A stretch of DNA of 29,055 nucleotides from Candidatus Sericytochromatia bacterium (GTDB taxonomy: Bacteria > Cyanobacteriota > Sericytochromatia > UBA7694 > JACMQJ01). Below, piece by piece: positions 1 to 8,163 of the stretch. The notes under the pieces are model-generated. The model saw only the letters and a list, made by a program, of their open reading frames with translations. It ran no database searches and had not been told where the DNA came from. The stretch's first letter is position 1. Each line of letters begins with the position of its first letter. The position numbers and the translations under genes were made by a program. The stretch lies in NCBI GenBank assembly GCA_014377055.1, contig JACMQJ010000065.1:1-29055 (forward strand), in the 5' to 3' direction.

Positions 1-66
1 GATAATTATACCCCAAAAAATATTAACAATAAGAAAAACTAAATAATATCTCTAACATAACAAAAA

Positions 67-83
67 AATAATATGATATTATT
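67..83. promoter_or_regulatory. perfect AT-rich palindrome upstream of the export gene
   Basis: AATAATAT-G-ATATTATT is a perfect dyad with a one-base centre, ending 35 bases before the TTG start at 119. It could be an operator or overlap a promoter. In DNA this AT-rich such a dyad can arise by chance, so the call is weak. Confidence 0.2.
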
Positions 84-118
84 ATAGAGAACGTCATAAA
101 ATTACAAGGTGGTTTTAA

Positions 119-1363
119 TTGGCTGACGATAGTGAAAAAACGGAAGATCCCACGCCCAAGAGAAGAAGGGAAGCACGTGAAAAAGGTCAGGTTTTAAAGA
201 GTAAAGAAGTAAATACAGCAGCATTAGTTTTAATTTCTGCGTATTCTTTGTCTTGGTTTGGTAAAAAAATCTATGAAAACTTATTTAAGCTCTTTACACA
301 AACACTTGAAGAACTACCGTATACGAATTTAACACAAGGTTTATCAGTTAAATATTTTTTGAGATACACAACTATTATGATTATTTGTGTCATTCCAATA
401 CTCTTGTGTGTATTTTTTACAGCTATGTTAATTGAGTTATTACAGGTAGGTGTATTATTTACTACCAAAACCTTAAAACCCGATCTAAATAAAATAAATC
501 CAATTAAGGGTTTTAAAAGAATCCTTTCACTTAAATCCGTAGTTGAGTTAGTTAAGGGCTTTGTTAAAACCGTTGTTATTGGCTGGGTTGCTTATACAGT
601 ACTAAGAGATAATATCGGTTATATTATTTCAACAATTAGAGAGCCACCCGAATCATCATTCACACTTGTATCGGTGTTAGTTTTAAAAATAGCAAAAAAA
701 GTTGCTGGGGCAATGATCATTATTGCTGGTATTGATTATTTTTATCAACGCTGGGAATTTGAAAAATCTCTCAAAATGTCAAAACAAGAGGTAAAAGATG
801 AATACAAACAAAGTGAAGGAGATCCTCATGTCAAAGCCAAACAAAGACAAAAACAAAGACAGATCTCAAGAGGTCAGATAAGGCAAGCTGTTCCTGATTC
901 ATCAGCTGTTATTTCAAATCCTACCCATTATGCTATAGCTATCAAGTATGAAGCAGAGATGGAAGCTCCTTTAGTAATGGCAAAAGGTGAAGATGCTACA
1001 GCTATTTTTATTAAAGAGATAGCAATAAAACATGAAATACCGATCTTTGAAGATGTTGATTTAGCAAGAGCACTATATCCTGTCTGTATTGTTGATAGAT
1101 CTATACCTCCTGAGTTTTATATGGCTGTAGCTCAAATTGTAGCCAAGTTAATGAAGGAAAAGCAAGATAAGGGTATGCTTAATATGCTAAATGATCAGCT
1201 TAAAAAGCAATCAAAGAATAGAAAGCAACAAACAGGTGGTGCAGGTAACAGAAGTTGGGATGCACCGGGTGGAATTGGGGCTCAACCTCCAGTAAATCCT
1301 ACAAACCCTAGTAATCCGAGTACAGATAAGCCAAAAACAGGCCCATCAAGTATTTTTGATTAA
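119..1363 (+). CDS. sctU: type III secretion / flagellar export switch protein, SctU/FlhB family
   Basis: This is an inner-membrane component of the type III export gate, which switches substrate class after self-cleavage. The N-terminus (EKTEDPTPKRRREAREKGQV) is the family signature. Hydrophobic segments lie near residues 33-46, 85-110, 145-165 and 185-207. The cytoplasmic domain carries the autocleavage motif N267-P268-T269-H270, with cleavage expected between N267 and P268. The stretch EYKQSEGDPHVK (about residues 228-239) looks more like the injectisome SctU form than flagellar FlhB, but no other secretion gene is visible, so flagellar FlhB cannot be excluded. A Gly/Pro/Asn-rich tail (about 367-414) extends past the usual end. 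The start is TTG, chosen because AAGGTGG (106-112) lies 6 bases upstream and the family N-terminus follows directly. Other export genes would be expected upstream, outside the window. Confidence 0.9.
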   Translation: MADDSEKTEDPTPKRRREAREKGQVLKSKEVNTAALVLISAYSLSWFGKKIYENLFKLFTQTLEELPYTNLTQGLSVKYFLRYTTIMIICVIPILLCVFFTAMLIELLQVGVLFTTKTLKPDLNKINPIKGFKRILSLKSVVELVKGFVKTVVIGWVAYTVLRDNIGYIISTIREPPESSFTLVSVLVLKIAKKVAGAMIIIAGIDYFYQRWEFEKSLKMSKQEVKDEYKQSEGDPHVKAKQRQKQRQISRGQIRQAVPDSSAVISNPTHYAIAIKYEAEMEAPLVMAKGEDATAIFIKEIAIKHEIPIFEDVDLARALYPVCIVDRSIPPEFYMAVAQIVAKLMKEKQDKGMLNMLNDQLKKQSKNRKQQTGGAGNRSWDAPGGIGAQPPVNPTNPSNPSTDKPKTGPSSIFD

Positions 1364-1397
1364 TTAGGTCTATTTTTAATTCCTAATGATTTTTTTT
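1363..1397 (+). terminator. probable intrinsic terminator of the export gene
   Basis: ATTAGG (1363-1368) pairs with CCTAAT (1382-1387) across a 13-base loop and is followed by a run of T at 1390-1397. The stem starts in the last base of the stop codon. The stem is short and AT-rich, but the T tract is good. Confidence 0.5.
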
Positions 1398-1511
1398 GAC
1401 ACGAATTTTACGAATTGTACAAATTAAGACGAATAATTTGTGAAAAAGGTGTTTTTATCTCATTCCTTTATTTAGTTCCTTCCTTCTATCTTGTCCCCAC
1501 TTTATCTTATT

Positions 1512-1531
1512 CCTTCCTTTGCAAAGGAAGG
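1512..1531. repeat. perfect 20-bp palindrome in intergenic repeat-like block
   Basis: CCTTCCTTTGCAAAGGAAGG is an exact inverted repeat with no loop. It lies between the convergent export gene and parB. A partial CCTTCCTT copy lies about 30 bases upstream (near 1480), and a purine-rich, locally G-rich tract follows (about 1532-1562). The 287-base gap (1364-1650) has no plausible gene. Its composition differs from the surrounding AT-rich spacers and it looks like a dispersed intergenic repeat or a transcription barrier. A partition-complex site is possible because parAB is adjacent, but it does not match the known chromosomal parS consensus. Confidence 0.55.
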
Positions 1532-1616
1532 CTAGGATGGATTAGGAGTTAGGGGGATTAGAATGCTATGATGAATTGCGAACTATGAAAAAAATAAAAA
1601 ATAATTACTTTGTAAA

Positions 1617-1642
1617 ATCTAATCTACTTAGATAGATTAGAT
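1617..1642 (-). terminator. inverted repeat downstream of parB, possible terminator
   Basis: ATCTAATCTA (1617-1626) and TAGATTAGAT (1633-1642) form a perfect 10-bp stem with a 6-base loop, just past the parB stop codon. Read on the - strand the hairpin is followed by TTTAC and, further on, T-rich sequence. The U tract is poor, so a protein-binding dyad is an alternative. Confidence 0.4.
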
Positions 1643-1650
1643 CTCTTAAC

Positions 1651-2541
1651 TTAAATCTCTAACAATTCATAAATCTCTTTTATTTTTGTCTCAATTAAAC
1701 TTTGCTTTTCTTTGGGTAAATTATGAAAGTATCTTAGCTTTCTGGTTACTTCATTAAATGGATTAGCTTTAACTGTTGTTCCTCTAATAGATTTTATTTT
1801 ATTAATTAGCTCATCTTTTGAAATATTATTATTAATAACTTCATCCAATAACTTATTTAATATTTCATCATCCTTAATTTTATTTAGTTCAACTGCATGA
1901 GAATATTGTAATTTTTTTGTTCTCATTGCTTCAATTATTATCGGATTAAGATTTAGTACTCTCATTCTGTTGATAAAACCTTGAAAATTATATTTTCCAG
2001 TTTTCGCAAGTATTCCATTAACTAATTCTCTAGTATCTTTTTCATCTTCTGAAAGCTCTTTAACATTTCCTGAAATATAATTTTTTATACGATAAAGTAG
2101 CGATTTAACTTCATCCTCAGATAGCTCAAGATTAACTGATATTAGTTGTAATAATGAAACTACCTCATCATAAGGGTTTAAATCCTCTCTTTGAATATTT
2201 TCTGAAAGCATTATCAAAAGAGACATTTTTTCATCAGCATCAACAACTAAACAATTTACTTTATCCAAACCAAGTTTTTTTATTGCTTCAATTCTGCGAA
2301 AGCCTGATATTCTTTCATATCGAGCATTTTTTCTTCTAACAATAACAGGATTAATCAAACCTATGAGTTTAATATTATTTGCTAGATGCCATATATCAGC
2401 TTCTGAAACAGTTGTTCGGTCATGAAAAGATGGGTTATCAATATCTTTAATGGGTATCTCTAAAATAATATTTTTTTCTTTTGCTTCTTCAATTTTTTCT
2501 ATTGCATTTCTAAAAACCGAAACTCTTTGAACTTTTGACAT
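1651..2541 (-). CDS. parB: ParB/Spo0J-family partition protein
   Basis: This is a DNA-binding, probably CTP-dependent clamp protein that loads on a centromere-like site and is moved by ParA. The N-terminal ParB domain (about residues 22-115) shows NPVIVRR, the SGFRRIEAIKKLG motif (the GERRxRA box of the family, here starting SGFRR) and the strong LSENIQREDLNPYDE box. The middle (about 120-230) is the helical DNA-binding region and the charged C-terminus probably dimerises. It follows parA with the stop and start overlapping as TAATG, which implies translational coupling. The variant SGFRR box is more common in plasmid or divergent ParBs than in the canonical chromosomal Spo0J, so this may be a second, element-borne partition system. 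No canonical parS was found in the window. Confidence 0.88.
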   Translation of the reverse strand: MSKVQRVSVFRNAIEKIEEAKEKNIILEIPIKDIDNPSFHDRTTVSEADIWHLANNIKLIGLINPVIVRRKNARYERISGFRRIEAIKKLGLDKVNCLVVDADEKMSLLIMLSENIQREDLNPYDEVVSLLQLISVNLELSEDEVKSLLYRIKNYISGNVKELSEDEKDTRELVNGILAKTGKYNFQGFINRMRVLNLNPIIIEAMRTKKLQYSHAVELNKIKDDEILNKLLDEVINNNISKDELINKIKSIRGTTVKANPFNEVTRKLRYFHNLPKEKQSLIETKIKEIYELLEI

Positions 2542-3407
2542 TATTTTTTACCTGCCACTTTTACTTTCTTTTTTGATTTAATAGACACATCTTGATTTAT
2601 TAATGTTTTGGTTAACTCTTTGGATATTTCTTCAAAAGTTAAGACCAATCCTTTTTGTGTTTTTTCATAAGTTTCAACATATTCTCTTAAAAACATTCTT
2701 GAGGCAGCCGCATCTTTAACCACAGCTCTTTCGGGAATGGTAGGCAAAACATAAAATTCAGACTTTTTTAGATTTCCTAATGTACTAAGGTATTCAGATA
2801 ACTCATTTTGTAAGATAGACAATACTTCTCGATCATCTTTTCTTCTTCTATCATATTTGGTTGGTAAGATATATATTTTTGCTGGAGCTTTCTCATAAAT
2901 ATCAGCAATATCTTCTATGATTTGAAAAAAACCATGAGCACCAGCTTCATCAAGGGCTGATGTACCAATAGGTATAACCAAATAATCACTAGCAAGAACA
3001 ACATTAGTCATTAATGAACTAAATGAAGGATTACTATCAATTAAAATAATGTCATAATTGTCTTCTATTTTATTTAAAAATTTTTGTAGCATCTTGTCCT
3101 TACCTACAACAGTACTTTCTGACTGACTTGATAACTCAAGATTGGCAGGTATAAAATCAAGATTTTCTCTGATTTTTATTGGTAATATATTTTGTTTTTC
3201 AAATATTTTTGCTATATTGTGTTGATTGTCTTTAATGTATTCTCTTGGATTTAAGTTAAATAATATAGTTTGACTTGCCTGTGGATCAAAGTCAATTAAT
3301 AGTGTCCTCAAATTTTTAGTATGAGAGATTTCATAAGACAAAGCGTTAGAAATAGTTGTTTTTCCAACACCACCTTTTTGATTAATAATTCCTATTTTTA
3401 TAGCCAT
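2541..3407 (-). CDS. parA: ParA/Soj-family partition ATPase
   Basis: This Walker-type ATPase drives segregation of the ParB-DNA complex along the nucleoid. The deviant Walker A is KGGVGKTT at residues 11-18, with the signature lysine K11 and catalytic-site K16. The A' box is LLIDFDPQAS (about 36-45), and Walker B is IILIDSNP with D124. At 288 residues it is slightly longer than Soj, with a basic Lys-rich tail that may aid DNA binding, and it lacks the N-terminal helix-turn-helix of large plasmid ParAs. The ATG start is supported by GAGGA about 5 bases upstream. It is the first gene of the parA-parB operon, and both genes point away from the phospholipase gene. Confidence 0.93.
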   Translation of the reverse strand: MAIKIGIINQKGGVGKTTISNALSYEISHTKNLRTLLIDFDPQASQTILFNLNPREYIKDNQHNIAKIFEKQNILPIKIRENLDFIPANLELSSQSESTVVGKDKMLQKFLNKIEDNYDIILIDSNPSFSSLMTNVVLASDYLVIPIGTSALDEAGAHGFFQIIEDIADIYEKAPAKIYILPTKYDRRRKDDREVLSILQNELSEYLSTLGNLKKSEFYVLPTIPERAVVKDAAASRMFLREYVETYEKTQKGLVLTFEEISKELTKTLINQDVSIKSKKKVKVAGKK

Positions 3408-3544
3408 AATTCCTCAATATAAAGTTAAACATAATCTGGTTTGATTAATTATATAATATATAGCCATGACAGAAATTAAACTCTTTGTAAAGTTTAAGAA
3501 AGTATTTTTTAAATTTTTACTAAAACTAAATCTATAATTTACTT

Positions 3545-3579
3545 AATCTTAATAATTTATCTTGTTTTAAGATTATAAT
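3545..3579 (+). promoter_or_regulatory. dyad and -10-like box before the phospholipase D gene
   Basis: AATCTTAA (3545-3552) and TTAAGATT (3567-3574) form a dyad, and TATAAT lies at 3574-3579 just inside its right edge, 33 bases before the start codon. No good -35 is visible, so this is only a candidate regulated promoter. Confidence 0.25.
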
Positions 3580-3611
3580 TAGAAATGAATATCTTGTGGA
3601 GCTAGAATATA

Positions 3612-4823
3612 ATGAAAATGTTAGATTTTAAAGACAAAAGTCTAAAGCTTGGAATATTAACCTTATTAATGCTTAGTGCTTGCTCGACATCAGAAAATGT
3701 AGATATAAACCAGATTAATAATCAAAATATTATTAACACTTCCTCTGTAACAGAATTAGGTAATATAAATATTAAGTTTAATGATGCTTACAAAGGTCTT
3801 TATACTGAAAATGAGATGACAGGTAATTCTTCTGCGACCAGTCCTGATAAAGCTTTTATTCAAATAATAAATTCAGCTAAGTCCAGTTTGGACCTTGCTA
3901 TTTTTGATATTGATGACAAAGCTGCTTGTGGAGCATTGATAAAAGCTCATAAAAGAGGCGTTAAAGTAAGAATAGTTACTGACTCTGATAATTTTAATGA
4001 TAAAATAAAATCTAGTATGCCAAGACAAGTTCTTGAAGATATGAAAGCAGTTGGTATCGAAATAAAAGGTGATAACCGCACTGCTCTAATGCACAGTAAG
4101 TTTGTAATTATGGATAATAATACGGTTATCACAGGCTCTTCAAATCTTACTCATAACTCATTATTCAGAGATAATAATAATGTTTTAAAGATCCATTCAA
4201 TCAAATTATCAACAGATTACACAGCCGAATTTAATAGAATGTTTGAACAAGGTATTTTTGGTCCTAATAAACATGAAATACCTTTTCAAAGTGTTAATGT
4301 TGATGGTACCAATATTAGACCTTTTTTCTCACCAAAAGGTGGTGCTAAAGCTGCGATTATTGATGAATTAAAAAAAGCAAAAAAGAGTATTAAATTTATG
4401 GCTTTTTCATTTACTGATAAAGATATTGAATTAGTAATAAATAATAAAATTAAAGCTGGTGTAAAGATAGAAGGTATATTTGATGGTTGTATGATTAGCC
4501 CATATTCGCTATACAAAACCTTTAATGATAAAAAAATACCTGTTTATATAGATGGTAATCAAGCATTATTGCATGATAAAGTTTTTATCATTGATGGAAA
4601 TACCGTAATTACTGGTTCTTATAATTTTTCAAATAATGCTGAAGAAAATAATAATGAGAGTACTCTTATCATAAAATCAGTACCAATTGCAACTCAATAT
4701 ATCGAAGAATATCAAAAACTAAAATTTGCATCAATAAATAATAAAAATATACCTCCTTATGACAATAGAAATTGTAGTAGTACAAGTTTAGGCAATACTA
4801 ATAGTAACGAAGTTGAAGAATAA
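3612..4823 (+). CDS. phospholipase D family lipoprotein with two HKD motifs
   Basis: This is a PLD-superfamily phosphodiesterase (phospholipase, nuclease or transphosphatidylase) predicted to be membrane-anchored outside the cytoplasm. A signal peptide ends in the lipobox L21-S-A-C24, so the mature protein is probably acylated at C24. Two PLDc domains follow. The first motif is HSKFVIMDNNTVITGSSN (H161, K163, D168) and the second is HDKVFIIDGNTVITGSYN (H321, K323, D328), so both half-sites look intact. The ATG at 3612 has GGAG at 3598-3601, and a second ATG two codons in is possible. The next gene starts 17 bases after the stop, suggesting an operon with the MshEN-like repeat protein. The substrate cannot be read from sequence. 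Confidence 0.88.
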   Translation: MKMLDFKDKSLKLGILTLLMLSACSTSENVDINQINNQNIINTSSVTELGNINIKFNDAYKGLYTENEMTGNSSATSPDKAFIQIINSAKSSLDLAIFDIDDKAACGALIKAHKRGVKVRIVTDSDNFNDKIKSSMPRQVLEDMKAVGIEIKGDNRTALMHSKFVIMDNNTVITGSSNLTHNSLFRDNNNVLKIHSIKLSTDYTAEFNRMFEQGIFGPNKHEIPFQSVNVDGTNIRPFFSPKGGAKAAIIDELKKAKKSIKFMAFSFTDKDIELVINNKIKAGVKIEGIFDGCMISPYSLYKTFNDKKIPVYIDGNQALLHDKVFIIDGNTVITGSYNFSNNAEENNNESTLIIKSVPIATQYIEEYQKLKFASINNKNIPPYDNRNCSSTSLGNTNSNEVEE

Positions 4824-4840
4824 ATTATTTTGGGTATTTT

Positions 4841-5425
4841 ATGTCAAATAAAAATATAAATTTAAAAGAAGAAGATAACTACAGGCTAGGTCAAATACTA
4901 GTTAAAATACATATTATTACAGCTGAACAGTTAAAAAAATCTTTAGAAATAAAAGAAATAAAAAAAAATAAGTTGCTTGGTCAAATTTTACTTGAAGAAG
5001 GTTATTGTACTGAAAAAGAATTAATAAAAGGTCTACATAAACAAAGAGAAGAAACATCGATAGGTCAAATTCTTATTCGCTCAGAAATAGTTACATCTCT
5101 GCAAGTAGACGAAGCTATTCAAGAACAACAAAGAACTGGTACGTTATTAGGAGTTATTCTTGTAAATAAAGGTTATTGTAATTCAGAACAATTGTTAGAT
5201 GCTTTGCAAGTACAACAAAGAGATAATAGATTAGGTGCTTTATTATTGAGGGAAAATTATATTAATGAATCCCAACTTGAAGAAGCATTAATGGAACAGC
5301 AAAAAAATAATATTATGCTTGGTGAGATACTAATTAGATTAGAGTTTATTACCTCGGATGATCTTGGAGATATATTAATTTCACAATCAAGATTAATGAA
5401 TGAGTTTCCTGATTTTAGATACTAA
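4841..5425 (+). CDS. protein composed only of tandem GspE-N/MshEN-like repeats
   Basis: The 194 residues are six copies of a 28-30 residue unit starting at about residues 16, 46, 74, 103, 131 and 160. Each begins LG(or IG)xxL and carries a downstream LxxxLxxQ-like helix. This is the pattern of the N-terminal domain of GspE/PilB-type secretion ATPases, whose MshEN version binds cyclic di-GMP. No ATPase domain, signal peptide or membrane segment follows, so it is a stand-alone repeat protein. It could be a cyclic di-GMP sensor or an adaptor docking to a secretion or pilus motor. The ligand role is inferred from the family; only some repeats keep the Arg before LG (RLG at 15-17 and 130-132). It is probably translated with the upstream phospholipase D lipoprotein. 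No strong ribosome-binding site is visible. Confidence 0.72.
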   Translation: MSNKNINLKEEDNYRLGQILVKIHIITAEQLKKSLEIKEIKKNKLLGQILLEEGYCTEKELIKGLHKQREETSIGQILIRSEIVTSLQVDEAIQEQQRTGTLLGVILVNKGYCNSEQLLDALQVQQRDNRLGALLLRENYINESQLEEALMEQQKNNIMLGEILIRLEFITSDDLGDILISQSRLMNEFPDFRY

Positions 5426-5517
5426 ATTTATATAACTTCTTTTAAAAATATTTTTTCAATTTTAATTAAGTTTGGGTTATCATATAATAATTAATCCATG
5501 AAAAAATAAAGTAAATT

Positions 5518-6747
5518 ATGAATAGAAGAGTCGTTATCACAGGTACAGGAACAATATCACCAATAGGAAACTCAACCGATATTTTTTGGAAGAATATTTG
5601 TAGTGGTGTAAGCGGTATTGATTATGTAACATTATTTGATACAACCGATTTTCCAACCAAAATTGGTGGAGAAGTAAAAAACTTTAATCCTGAAGATTTT
5701 ATTAATAAAAAAGATGCTCGAAGAATGGATCGTTTTTGTCAATTTGCTCTAGCTGCATCAAAAGAGGCTGTTGAACAATCCAAATTGGATATTAAATCTA
5801 TTGAAGATCGAGTTGGTGTAATAATAGGATGTGGAATCGGTGGTTTTAGTATTATTGAAAATCAGCATTCAATTATGCTTGAAAAAGGTGTAAATAGGGT
5901 AAGTCCTTTTACTATACCTATGATTATTCCTAATATTGCTGCTGGTTATGTAGCCATTCACTTTGGTGCAAAAGGTGCAAATATGTGTATTACTACAGCC
6001 TGTGCCTCAGCTGCTAATGCTATTGGAGAAGCTTTTAGACTAATAGTTAATGATGATGCCGATGTAATGATTACAGGTGGTACAGAGTCAGCTATTACAC
6101 CTCTTAGTTATGCTGGATTTTGTTCAGCCAAGGCTATGTCAACAAATAATGAAAATCCAAGAGAGGCAAGCAGACCATTTGACCTTAATCGTGATGGATT
6201 TGTCATGGGGGAGGGAGCAGGCATAATTATTCTTGAAGAGTTAGAACATGCTCTTAATCGTGGTGCAGATATAATTTCTGAAATAGTAGGATATGGAATG
6301 AGTTGCGATGCTTATCATATCACATCACCTGATCCAGAAGGAAAAGGTGTTGAAAAATCAATGCTAAAAGCTTTAAAAAATGCAAATATTACACACGAAA
6401 ATATAGATTATATTAATGCACATGGTACATCAACAGAGCTTAATGATAAAACTGAAAGCCTTGCCATAAAAAGAGTTTTTGGAAATAAAATAATTGTTAG
6501 CTCAACCAAGTCGATGACAGGTCATTTATTAGGTGCATCAGGTGGTATAGAAGCAATTATATCATCTCTAGCTCTAAAAAATAATATTGCTCCCCCAACT
6601 ATTAATTATCATGAATCAGCTCCAGATTGTGATTTGGATTATGTCGCAAATGTATCAAGAAAACTAGAAATAAATTATGTCTTATCAAATAGTTTAGGAT
6701 TTGGCGGTCATAATGTCAGTTTAATTTTTAAAAAGTATTCTTCTTAA
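5518..6747 (+). CDS. fabF: beta-ketoacyl-ACP synthase II (FabF)
   Basis: This enzyme condenses malonyl-ACP with acyl-ACP in fatty acid elongation in the cytoplasm. The length of 409 residues is standard. The Cys-His-His triad is intact: C162 in TTACASA, H302 in NAHGTST and H336 in KSMTGHLLGA, with conserved K331. The N-terminal VVITGTGTISPIG and C-terminal SNSLGFGGHN motifs are typical. It stands alone, without the acpP gene that often precedes fabF, so a role in a secondary acyl pathway is possible. The ATG start fits the family N-terminus although no clear Shine-Dalgarno is present. TATAAT at 5483-5488 may be part of its promoter. Confidence 0.94.
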   Translation: MNRRVVITGTGTISPIGNSTDIFWKNICSGVSGIDYVTLFDTTDFPTKIGGEVKNFNPEDFINKKDARRMDRFCQFALAASKEAVEQSKLDIKSIEDRVGVIIGCGIGGFSIIENQHSIMLEKGVNRVSPFTIPMIIPNIAAGYVAIHFGAKGANMCITTACASAANAIGEAFRLIVNDDADVMITGGTESAITPLSYAGFCSAKAMSTNNENPREASRPFDLNRDGFVMGEGAGIIILEELEHALNRGADIISEIVGYGMSCDAYHITSPDPEGKGVEKSMLKALKNANITHENIDYINAHGTSTELNDKTESLAIKRVFGNKIIVSSTKSMTGHLLGASGGIEAIISSLALKNNIAPPTINYHESAPDCDLDYVANVSRKLEINYVLSNSLGFGGHNVSLIFKKYSS

Positions 6748-6791
6748 ATAATTATGTAATTAATGGAGATGTATTCTTTTTTTTAGCTATC

Positions 6792-6811
6792 ATGTAAACG
6801 TTAATGTAAAC
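6792..6811. promoter_or_regulatory. direct repeat ATGTAAAC x2, candidate operator
   Basis: ATGTAAAC occurs at 6792-6799 and 6804-6811, one 12-base period apart, in the spacer before the Thr/Ala-repeat lipoprotein. The spacing puts the copies on nearly the same face of the helix. No regulator is identified. Confidence 0.25.
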
Positions 6812-6882
6812 ATCAATAGTTTAATATTAAATTATGAGGTTCGTTATATTAAAAAAAATAAAAAATCGATAGGAGATTTTAA

Positions 6883-8079
6883 ATGAAAAATAACAGTTTA
6901 CTTGGTATTAGTTTAGCTTTATTAATTGGTGTAGGTGCTATTTCAGGATGTTCTCCTCAAACTACTAACCCAGCAGCTTCAACTACAAGTAGTTCAGTAA
7001 AAACAGGTGATTCATCAAACGGAGCAACTGTACAAGAATTATCTGTAGCAAATGCTAAAGACTCAATGACTGCCTACAATGATGATGAAGCTACATTTTC
7101 TGATAGTGAATCAGTAAGTGCTGACAGTTTTAGAACTAAAGCTATGGGTGAAATACGTGCTCTAACTTCTGTCAATCCATCAGCAACAACTGCAACAACA
7201 GCAACAACAACTGCAACAACAACTGCAACAACAACTGCAACAGCAGCAACAACAACTGCAACAGCAGCAGCAACAACTGCAACAGCAGCAGCAACAACTG
7301 CAACAACCAACATAAATCCTTCAAGAGGAAAAGTAAGAAAAGATCTTATTAGCTCAGGTGCTGTAATTCTTAATGCTGATGGTACAGTAACAGTAGATCC
7401 AGTTAAATTTGCTGCTGAAAAAGATAAATTAAGATCAAAATTAGCTGCTGTTAAATTAATCTTGAAAGATAAATTACAAACACTAAAAAGAAAAAACAAT
7501 GTTGTTAGAACTAGTGATGTTGAAACAAAAGATAATGGTGATGGAACAACTACAAAAACAACTAAGATCGAATTTAAAAATGATAAAGCAAATATTACCA
7601 GAGAAAATGTATTTTCTGTAACTACTAATACTGCTGATGGAAAAGTTGTTGGTAAAGAACATAGTTTAAAAATAACTCATAATCTATATTCCAGAACTTC
7701 AACTAGAATAGTAACTATTGATCCTATTACTGGAGTAAAAAAAGTTGTGACCGACTCAACAACAACTTGGAAAGATGGAAGAAAAAGAGTATCACATGAA
7801 GAAAGAATCGTTGATGCAAATGGTGCTGGTACAGGTACAGGAACAATAACTACTACAGACAAAGATGGTAAAGTGACCACACATAGCCTTAGTTCAAAAA
7901 TTACAGCTGATGTTGCTGTAAGTGCTACTACAACTGATACTGCTTCAAATAGTACTGTTAGTTCAACTGTAGATATAGATGGATCTGCAACCCAAACTGT
8001 AACTAAAGATGGTAAAGAACAAGCACCTGAAAAAGCTTCTTTAGACAGCTCAGATACAGATTCAGATAGTACAAAATAA
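6883..8079 (+). CDS. lipoprotein with in-frame Thr/Ala repeat tract, function unknown
   Basis: I do not recognise the family. Residues 1-23 form a signal peptide with lipobox I20-S-G-C23, so it is a predicted lipoprotein. Residues 24-100 are Ser/Thr-rich. Residues 101-142 are a pure Ala/Thr tract encoded by GCAACA-type repeats. Residues 145-200 are basic and probably helical (about 15 Lys/Arg). The C-terminal half is Thr-rich with DG turns (EFKNDKA, TTDKDGKVTTHS) that suggest beta strands, and the last 30 residues are acidic Ser/Asp-rich. A clear AGGAG (6871-6875) lies 7 bases before the ATG, and a strong terminator follows, so it is probably a well-expressed single-gene unit. The O-glycosylation-like composition suggests a surface stalk, but this is inference. 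Confidence 0.75.
   Translation: MKNNSLLGISLALLIGVGAISGCSPQTTNPAASTTSSSVKTGDSSNGATVQELSVANAKDSMTAYNDDEATFSDSESVSADSFRTKAMGEIRALTSVNPSATTATTATTTATTTATTTATAATTTATAAATTATAAATTATTNINPSRGKVRKDLISSGAVILNADGTVTVDPVKFAAEKDKLRSKLAAVKLILKDKLQTLKRKNNVVRTSDVETKDNGDGTTTKTTKIEFKNDKANITRENVFSVTTNTADGKVVGKEHSLKITHNLYSRTSTRIVTIDPITGVKKVVTDSTTTWKDGRKRVSHEERIVDANGAGTGTGTITTTDKDGKVTTHSLSSKITADVAVSATTTDTASNSTVSSTVDIDGSATQTVTKDGKEQAPEKASLDSSDTDSDSTK
7183..7308 (+). repeat. GCAACA-type tandem repeat tract coding poly(Thr/Ala)
   Basis: The tract is built from units GCAACAACT, GCAACAACAACT and GCAACAGCAGCAACAACT in series. All unit lengths are multiples of three, so gain or loss of units changes protein length but not frame. 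The same tract creates a long poly-Val/Ala antisense reading frame that is not a gene. Confidence 0.9.
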
Positions 8080-8131
8080 ACAACTGACACATAAGATTAA
8101 TCTATTTATTTTTAATCCACAAAAGTAAAAA

Positions 8132-8163
8132 AGCCTAACTCTCAAAAAGAGTTAGGCTTTTTT
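8132..8163 (+). terminator. strong intrinsic terminator
   Basis: AGCCTAACTCT (8132-8142) pairs perfectly with AGAGTTAGGCT (8148-8158) across the loop CAAAA, followed by five T. The A run before the stem extends the pairing and could let it work in both directions. It ends the lipoprotein transcript. Confidence 0.9.

Noticed and set aside
1364..3407. Canonical chromosomal parS site
   Set aside because: No match to the known TGTTTCACGTGAAACA consensus was seen; the 20-bp palindrome has a different sequence.
3466..3537. 23-codon frame (MTEIKLFVKF...) before the phospholipase gene
   Set aside because: It has no Shine-Dalgarno and no conservation evidence, and short frames are common by chance in AT-rich DNA.
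7183..7308. CRISPR-like array
   Set aside because: The repeats are contiguous codon triplets without unique spacers and lie inside a gene.
7074..7499. 141-residue antisense reading frame rich in Val/Ala
   Set aside because: It is the mirror of the GCAACA repeat tract of the lipoprotein gene; no ribosome-binding site and purely low-complexity.
7677..8090. 137-residue antisense reading frame
   Set aside because: It lies fully opposite the lipoprotein gene, has biased Val/Ser/Thr composition and shows no domain.
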